Assembly (NCBI GenBank): GCA_028278065.1
Contig: JANQFA010000036.1
Location: 1-48,378, forward strand
DNA from: Myxococcota bacterium
GTDB lineage: Bacteria; Myxococcota_A; UBA9160; JAFDET01
Length of the DNA stretch: 48,378 nucleotides
Direction: 5' to 3'
The position numbers and the translations under genes were made by a program. Below, piece by piece: positions 43,471-48,378 of the stretch (its first letter is position 1; each line of letters starts with the position of its first letter). The notes below the pieces were generated by a model. That model was not told the origin of the DNA. It saw only the letters and a program-made list of their open reading frames with translations, and ran no database searches.

Positions 43471-43500
43471 TTGTATCTATCGGCTACTTCGGGGTATAAA
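43471..43500 (+). promoter_or_regulatory. Sigma70-type promoter of DUF1302 gene
   Basis: TTGTAT (43471-43476) and TATAAA (43495-43500) with an 18-bp spacer, preceded by GGGG at the -10, in a locally AT-richer patch. Predicted start near 43507 gives a leader of about 160 nt. Confidence 0.65.
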
Positions 43501-43638
43501 TGCGAGTGAACGGAGGTTTGATTGCCGGATGGGGGCGCGCCCATTCTGTTCCCGGCGGCAGTCATATACCGGACATTGTCAGGCGGCAGACACGGGGGGA
43601 GCGCGAGGGTGACTCAGGCGCGGGTGCGGTGCGCGCTC

Positions 43639-43661
43639 CCTCAGCAGTTACGCTGAGGAGG
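43639..43661 (+). promoter_or_regulatory. Shine-Dalgarno-sequestering hairpin
   Basis: CCTCAGC (43639-43645) pairs with GCTGAGG (43652-43658) around the loop AGTTAC. The strong ribosome site AGGAGG (43656-43661) begins inside the 3' arm, 5 nt before ATG 43667, so folding would hide it. Likely translational control of the DUF1302 gene. Confidence 0.6.
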
Positions 43662-43666
43662 GGTGC

Positions 43667-46600
43667 ATGACGAGGCGTGCGACTTGGCTGGGGCTCGCCC
43701 TGGTCGCAGTGACGCTTTCGACGCCGCGGGTGGCGGCCGGGTTCGAGTTCTTCGACGGACGGCTCCAGATCCACGGCTTCGGTGAATCGATCATCCGCGT
43801 GCTCAACAACAACTTCGAGTACGCGAACGATCTCTCCGCCATGCAGTTCGTCCTCAACCTGGAGGCGGAGCTCGACATCGCGCCAGATGGGTGGGGACCG
43901 TTCTCCCAGCTTTCCGCCTACACGCGCGTCGAGGTCCGCTACGACTGCATCTGGCGCAACGCCTGCTGGATCTCGCCCAACGGCATGGACCACGTGGGCG
44001 ACAGCATCAAGTCTCTGCCCAACTGGCGCACCGACGGCCGCGAGAGCCTGCTCACGGGCACGACCTTCGGGCACAAGGACGCCCAGAAGTTCCACATCTT
44101 CGGCACCGGTGCCAAGGCCAAGCGCAAGACCCTGAACATCTCCGACGGCCTCTTCAAGAGTGCGTTCGAGACCAAGGGTCCGGACCAGGTCCTGGGCACC
44201 GAGGACGACCCGGCACCCCTCATCATCGGCGACCTCCAGTTCTACCAGCACGCCATCCGCGAGGTCCCGGGCCCCGAGAACGGGGACGGCATCGCGATCC
44301 AGCTGCCGCTGCGTCCCAAGGACGAGATCGAGGATGGGGACGCGTCGAACGGCCGCTTCCGCTTCCACCCCAACGCGCTCAGCCCGCTCGAAGAGGACGC
44401 GGCCTGTGCCGCCTCCTCCGTCGAGGTGTCCACGGGCTGCAAGTTCGGCTTCTCCGTGGTGGGCTTCGCCCCGAACGGCGCGCCCACCCCGCCCGGGCTG
44501 CTGAACCAGATGCCGGGTCTCGTCGAGGGCCAGCTCGCCCTCAATCCCGAGAACTTCAAGCCCTACCGGCCCTACCCGACCTACTCCGTGAAAGAGGCCC
44601 AGAAGATGGACATCCCGATCTGGGAGGCATCCGGGCTCTACTTCCCGAGCAGGAACCTGAGCAACTTCCTCAAGAACGAGAGCCTGAGCTCGTTCGACCA
44701 GGACTTCAGCGAGAGCAGCCTCTCCTGGAACCACGGCGCCAGCCAGGCGGAAGAGAAGGAGCTGAAGGAGTTCTACTTCGACATCGAGCTGGGGGACGGC
44801 CGCCTCTGGATCCGCGCCGGCAGGCAGACCATCGTCTGGGGCAAGACCGAGATCTTCCGCTCCCAGGACCAGATCAACCCCCAGGACCTGGGCCTGGCGA
44901 CCCTGCCCAGCCTGGAGGAGTCGCGCATCGCCCTCTGGGCCCTGCGCGGGGTCTACTCCTTCTACGACGTGGGCCCGCTCCAGGACGTGCGCCTCGAGCT
45001 GGCGGTCCTCCTGGACGAGTTCGAGCCGGTCGACCTGGGCCGCTGTGGCGAGCCCTACTCGCCGCGCCCCGCCTTCGACAAGTGTCTGGGCATCGTGGCC
45101 CACTCGGCCATCGGCATCGGCCTGGCCGGTGAGGTGCGTCCCCCCAACTGGTGGGACGACTCGCGCGGCGTGGAGTTCGGCGCGCGCCTCGAGTGGCGCT
45201 GGAGCCGCTTCAGCTTCGCGCTGACCGACTACTACGGCTTCAATGACTTCCCCAACCCCGACGTCATCAACAAGTACTCGCGCAATGTGGACCCCTACAC
45301 GGGCCGCCCGCGCTTCGGCATGACCGAGGAGCGCTGCGACCCGACGCGGAATCTGACCCGCGGCTGTCTGGGCGCGACCATCGCCGACGGCGACCCGTTC
45401 CTGACGGAGATGGACGGCCCGTTCGGTATCGGGGCGGGGAGCCGCTTCAACCCGATCTTCCCGGGTACCTGGGCCACCGGCGAGCGCGCCGAGGTGCAGA
45501 ACTCGCGCGTCCTGCGGGCCCGCAAGCGAGCCTTCAAGGACTCGAACCGGCGCGACATCCTCTCGGACCACCCGGCCAACCAGACCTTCTTCAACTTCGC
45601 GTGCGCGGCCAGCGTGGGCTTCACCGACATCATCGCCGACGCGGTGACCGAGTGCGGCTTCAACATCTTCGGGAGCAACAAGGTCCTGGACACGGGCTTC
45701 ACGCCGCCCTTCGACTTCATCCCGATCGTGGCCGGCCTCAGCATGATCTTCGGTGGCAGCTCGACGCTGTACGACCTGGCGATCGGATTCCTGGCGCCGG
45801 AGGCGGAGGGGCTCCTCACCGTGGTGCCCCTCAACCACAACGACCTGGGTCCGCGCATCTGCGCGGTCCAGGCCTGCAGCACGCCGGCGGACGCCTGGGT
45901 GCCCGAATCGCGGACGGGTGAGGGCGCCTTCGGGCTGTGGTCGTTCAGCGGCCCCCAGTCCAACCTCGCGCTGCTCTACTCCCGGTTCGGCAGCACGGCG
46001 ACGGCGCTCACGCCCGAGCAGCAGGCCCTGATGGGCTGCGGCGCCTACTACGCCACGAGCTGCGACCGGCAGGGGCTCGACCTCCTGAACGCCGAGGCCA
46101 GTGCGCTCTTCCAGAGCTGGCCCGGCTTCGACGGGACGCCGCTCTTCCCGAACGACTACCGGGACAAGAAGTCCCCGACGCCCGGCACGATCGGGTTCGT
46201 CGGCGGGCCGGTGTGCACGCGCTTCGAGCGGGGCAAGACCTTCATCCTGCCCGGCTGCCGCGGTCCGGGGGATCCGGGCTACGATCCCGCGGTCGACGGC
46301 GTGCCCCTCTTCAGCGAGTACCTGAACCACACCGTGGGCGGCGCGGACGTGGTCGGCGACGGCAACATCAAGCCCTTCTCGGATCTCGTCAACTTCGACG
46401 CCCTGGCCACCAAGAGCGGGTGCGACTCGATCCTGGACGGCGCCGGGCGTCTGCGGTCGCCGGACATCCCGCTCTTCAACCCGATCAACTGCCAGCCGTT
46501 CAAGAGCGAGATGGCCGCCCTGTCCTTCAACTTCCTGGCCATCGCCATCCTGTTCTCGACCGACTCGGACGACGACGGGTTCGCCAGGCCCGAGGACTTC

Positions 46601-47389
46601 GACGAGTTCAATCCCGACGATGCCTTCAATCCCAACCGCTGCTCGCTGGCGGCCCCCCAGTTCTGCTCGGTGGTGCGCTCGCTCCTCGGCGTGACGGGAG
46701 TCGGCCGCAACCACGTCCGCGCGGGCGGCAGCTGGAACTTCGGGCGGCGCGACTTCACCTGGCACGGGGGCCAGGAGCTGGCGCTGCGCTACCAGCGGCG
46801 CAACGTGCTGGGCTTCTCGACGGACTTCGCGGAGGACTGGAGCAAGACGAACTGGGGCGTCGAGTTCACCTGGATCAGCGACGTCGCCTTCGCGGACCGC
46901 AACGAGCCCAGCGGGCAGGTCAACGCCGACGTCTACAACCTGACCCTCTCGGTGGACCGGCCCACCTTCATCAACTTCCTGAACGCCAACCGCACGCTGC
47001 TCTTCAACTCCCAGTGGTTCTTCAGCTACGTGCCGGAGCACAGCGACGGATTCAGCGCCAACGGGCCGTACAACGTCCTCTTGACGTTCACGGCGCTGAC
47101 CGGGTACTTCCAGGACCGGCTCTTCGCGGCGTTCACCTTCGTGTACGACGTGATGTCCGAGTCGGGGGCGGGCCTGCCGGCGCTCACCTACCGCTTCAGT
47201 GAGCGCTTCATCGCCACATTCGGCATGGCCTTCTTCTATGGACGCTGGCAGGAGCGCGACCCGTTCATGATGCCGGCAGCCCTCGGCAACCGAGCCGGTA
47301 CGGGAGCGTACACGGATCACGTGGAGAACGGACTGGCGGTCGTGCGCGACCGCGACGAGTTCTTCTTCCGGATCCGCTACACGTTCTAG
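43667..47389 (+). CDS. Giant DUF1302-family outer-membrane protein
   Basis: 1240 residues with a signal peptide (cleaved near VAAG). The diagnostic DUF1302 signature is in the middle: LWIRAGRQTIVWGKTEIFR, followed by DQINPQDLG, and later RPPNWWDDSRGVEFGARLEWRW. The C-terminal third (WNFGRRDFTWHGGQELALRYQ..., ending RIRYTF) is beta-barrel-like with a terminal Phe. Most family members are about 500-650 residues; here about 500 extra residues lie between the signature and the C-terminal barrel, including Cys pairs and a DSDDDGFARPEDFD calcium-loop-like stretch. Partners are usually DUF1329 proteins and RND/MmpL pumps in lipid or steroid handling. ATG 43667 has AGGAGG. A DUF1329 gene faces it. 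Confidence 0.85.
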   Translation: MTRRATWLGLALVAVTLSTPRVAAGFEFFDGRLQIHGFGESIIRVLNNNFEYANDLSAMQFVLNLEAELDIAPDGWGPFSQLSAYTRVEVRYDCIWRNACWISPNGMDHVGDSIKSLPNWRTDGRESLLTGTTFGHKDAQKFHIFGTGAKAKRKTLNISDGLFKSAFETKGPDQVLGTEDDPAPLIIGDLQFYQHAIREVPGPENGDGIAIQLPLRPKDEIEDGDASNGRFRFHPNALSPLEEDAACAASSVEVSTGCKFGFSVVGFAPNGAPTPPGLLNQMPGLVEGQLALNPENFKPYRPYPTYSVKEAQKMDIPIWEASGLYFPSRNLSNFLKNESLSSFDQDFSESSLSWNHGASQAEEKELKEFYFDIELGDGRLWIRAGRQTIVWGKTEIFRSQDQINPQDLGLATLPSLEESRIALWALRGVYSFYDVGPLQDVRLELAVLLDEFEPVDLGRCGEPYSPRPAFDKCLGIVAHSAIGIGLAGEVRPPNWWDDSRGVEFGARLEWRWSRFSFALTDYYGFNDFPNPDVINKYSRNVDPYTGRPRFGMTEERCDPTRNLTRGCLGATIADGDPFLTEMDGPFGIGAGSRFNPIFPGTWATGERAEVQNSRVLRARKRAFKDSNRRDILSDHPANQTFFNFACAASVGFTDIIADAVTECGFNIFGSNKVLDTGFTPPFDFIPIVAGLSMIFGGSSTLYDLAIGFLAPEAEGLLTVVPLNHNDLGPRICAVQACSTPADAWVPESRTGEGAFGLWSFSGPQSNLALLYSRFGSTATALTPEQQALMGCGAYYATSCDRQGLDLLNAEASALFQSWPGFDGTPLFPNDYRDKKSPTPGTIGFVGGPVCTRFERGKTFILPGCRGPGDPGYDPAVDGVPLFSEYLNHTVGGADVVGDGNIKPFSDLVNFDALATKSGCDSILDGAGRLRSPDIPLFNPINCQPFKSEMAALSFNFLAIAILFSTDSDDDGFARPEDFDEFNPDDAFNPNRCSLAAPQFCSVVRSLLGVTGVGRNHVRAGGSWNFGRRDFTWHGGQELALRYQRRNVLGFSTDFAEDWSKTNWGVEFTWISDVAFADRNEPSGQVNADVYNLTLSVDRPTFINFLNANRTLLFNSQWFFSYVPEHSDGFSANGPYNVLLTFTALTGYFQDRLFAAFTFVYDVMSESGAGLPALTYRFSERFIATFGMAFFYGRWQERDPFMMPAALGNRAGTGAYTDHVENGLAVVRDRDEFFFRIRYTF

Positions 47390-47411
47390 CCGTCGCGGCG
47401 AACCGACAGCG

Positions 47412-47442
47412 GGCGGCCCGGGCCTCGGAGGCCCGGGCCGCC
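47412..47442. terminator. Strong hairpin terminator between DUF1302 and DUF1329 genes
   Basis: A perfect 14-bp stem (47412-47425 with 47429-47442; arm GGCGGCCCGGGCCT) around a 3-nt loop, 22 nt after the DUF1302 stop, followed by only TCCGTTTC. The symmetry would serve the convergent gene too. The lack of a U-tract means efficiency is uncertain. Confidence 0.7.
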
Positions 47443-47494
47443 TCCGTTTCGGGCCCGGGCCGCCGTGCGGGCCTGGGCCGCCGGCGCGACTGCG

Positions 47495-48378
47495 CTAGTG
47501 ACCGCGCTCCAGCTCGGCCACCGAGGTCATGCGGCGCCGGTCCTCGTGATCGCGGGGGACCGAGAGGACGTCGTAGGACTCGCGCCGCCAGCCGGTCCCG
47601 CCGTCGGCGATGGCGTAGAAGGAGGTCGCCACCGGGTCGAAGACCAGGGCGCGGCTGCCGTCGGCCCCCTTGGGGTAGTCCGGCAGGTCCCCGCTGTAGC
47701 GATGTACCAGGATCCCCACGTCCACCATCAGGCCGTTCTTGCGCCGCGCCACGTAGAAGAGGGGCTGCTGGGTCTGGTAGTCGATGTAGAGGGTGACGCG
47801 CGCCAGGCTCGCCTCCGGGCGCAGCGCGATCCCCTCCACGACGACGGCGCGGCGCACGTCCCAGCGGTCGGACGCCAGGGAGAGGCCGCTCGGGCCGAAG
47901 TTGCGGTCCGGATTCTCGGGCCAGCCCGGGATGATCCCGTTCAGCGGGGCGATCACGTCCTTCTCGCCGCGGAGCTTCCAGCGGTAGGCGTTCGGGCGGA
48001 TCGAGAGGCCCACGAAGCCGCGCCGCAGGTGGGCGGTGGCGCCGGCCGAGACGCTCGAGGTGGGCTGGATCGTGTCGAGCCCGCCGAGTCCCTGGCCGTA
48101 GTCGTTGCCGGCGGTGCCCCCGCCCCGGGAGAAGGGCACGCTCCCGCCGGCGGCGATCTGCTGGGCCGCGCTGTAGCGGGGCGTGTAGAAGCCGTCGACC
48201 CAGGTGGTCATGGCACGGCGGGGCTTGCGCATGTCCGGCACGTAGACCCACACCCGGTCCGACTCCTTCCAGCGGGTCTGGGTGCGCTCGGGGCGCATCT
48301 GCCGCCAGGCCAGGTGGCGCGCGTGGAACGGCTCGTCGAAGCGGCCGCCGCCCACCCAGACGTGCTCGTTGGCCTCGG
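47495..48378 (-). CDS. DUF1329 (LolA-like) protein, 5' end cut by window
   Basis: About 293 residues are visible; the frame remains open to the window end (EANEHVWVGGG), so the N-terminus with signal peptide is missing. Marks of DUF1329: ESDRVWVYVPDMRKPRRAMTTWVDGFYTPRYS, GLSIRPNAYRWKLRGEKDVIAPLN, the RWDVRRAVVVEGIALRPEASLARVTLYIDYQTQQPLFYVARR strand region, and a C-terminal SYDVLSVPRDHEDRR. The family has a LolA-type fold thought to carry a lipid-like ligand in the periplasm and is usually encoded with DUF1302 proteins. It faces the DUF1302 gene tail-to-tail across 105 bp with the hairpin. No RND pump is in the window; it may lie further right. Confidence 0.88.
   Translation of the reverse strand, partial: EANEHVWVGGGRFDEPFHARHLAWRQMRPERTQTRWKESDRVWVYVPDMRKPRRAMTTWVDGFYTPRYSAAQQIAAGGSVPFSRGGGTAGNDYGQGLGGLDTIQPTSSVSAGATAHLRRGFVGLSIRPNAYRWKLRGEKDVIAPLNGIIPGWPENPDRNFGPSGLSLASDRWDVRRAVVVEGIALRPEASLARVTLYIDYQTQQPLFYVARRKNGLMVDVGILVHRYSGDLPDYPKGADGSRALVFDPVATSFYAIADGGTGWRRESYDVLSVPRDHEDRRRMTSVAELERGH

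Noticed and set aside
43562-47320. 1252-codon open frame antisense to the DUF1302 gene
   Set aside because: Codon-bias shadow; Val/Glu/Arg-rich with no motif, and the forward frame has signal peptide, family signature and barrel end.
47451-47488. Another gene-end-derived repeat after the DUF1302 gene
   Set aside because: Two imperfect 18-bp GC units (GGGCC...GGGCCGCCG) occur, but they match neither neighbouring gene's 3' coding end.

Overview
The window is 48.4 kb of very GC-rich chromosomal DNA (about 70% by eye), densely coded on both strands with short gaps. I see no phage, insertion sequence, CRISPR array, rRNA or tRNA. Outer-membrane beta-barrels and several lipoproteins (LolA-like DUF1329 partner, lipoboxes) point to a Gram-negative. 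The mix of a DUF1302/DUF1329 pair, Lhr helicase, EttA, DapL, an F420/FMN luciferase-like oxidoreductase, a PF10118 hydrolase and an alkyl-DHAP-synthase-like flavoprotein fits a high-GC deltaproteobacterial-type lineage (Myxococcota or Binatota-like). That placement is inference.

Left part (1-16.6 kb): the end of a Vgb-like propeller protein and a Tas-like aldo/keto reductase; a three-gene copper module (small Cys/His secreted protein, Met/His-rich barrel, CusF-SCO1 fusion lipoprotein); a reverse pair of lipid kinase and BtuF-like protein, divergent from a large Lhr helicase; a 7-TM protein; two lipoproteins around a hydroxyisobutyrate-dehydrogenase-like enzyme; a divergent methyltransferase/MarR pair with a near-perfect palindromic operator; and a PF10118 hydrolase.

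Middle (16.6-31.2 kb): a molybdopterin oxidoreductase, an aldose epimerase, a rhomboid protease and ettA. These are followed on the reverse strand by a six-gene run: AGCS symporter, LLM oxidoreductase, sulfotransferase, alkyl-DHAP-synthase-like flavoprotein, dapL and an 895-residue TPR lipoprotein. Right part (31.2-48.4 kb): a domain-permuted ADP-forming acyl-CoA synthetase; hisS-speA-exonuclease III on the reverse strand; an FG-GAP lipoprotein; a uridine-phosphorylase/HIT pair; topoisomerase III with a histone-H1-like tail; and a 1240-residue DUF1302 barrel facing a DUF1329 gene that runs off the window.

Two genome-style signals stand out. First, at three loci the last codons of a gene, including its stop codon, are tandemly repeated into the downstream gap (16638-16700, 19757-19912, 38923-39029), and the copies can fold into hairpins. 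Second, many genes that begin a transcription unit have no Shine-Dalgarno sequence but carry a TANNNT -10-like hexamer 6-11 nt before the start codon, which suggests widespread leaderless transcription.
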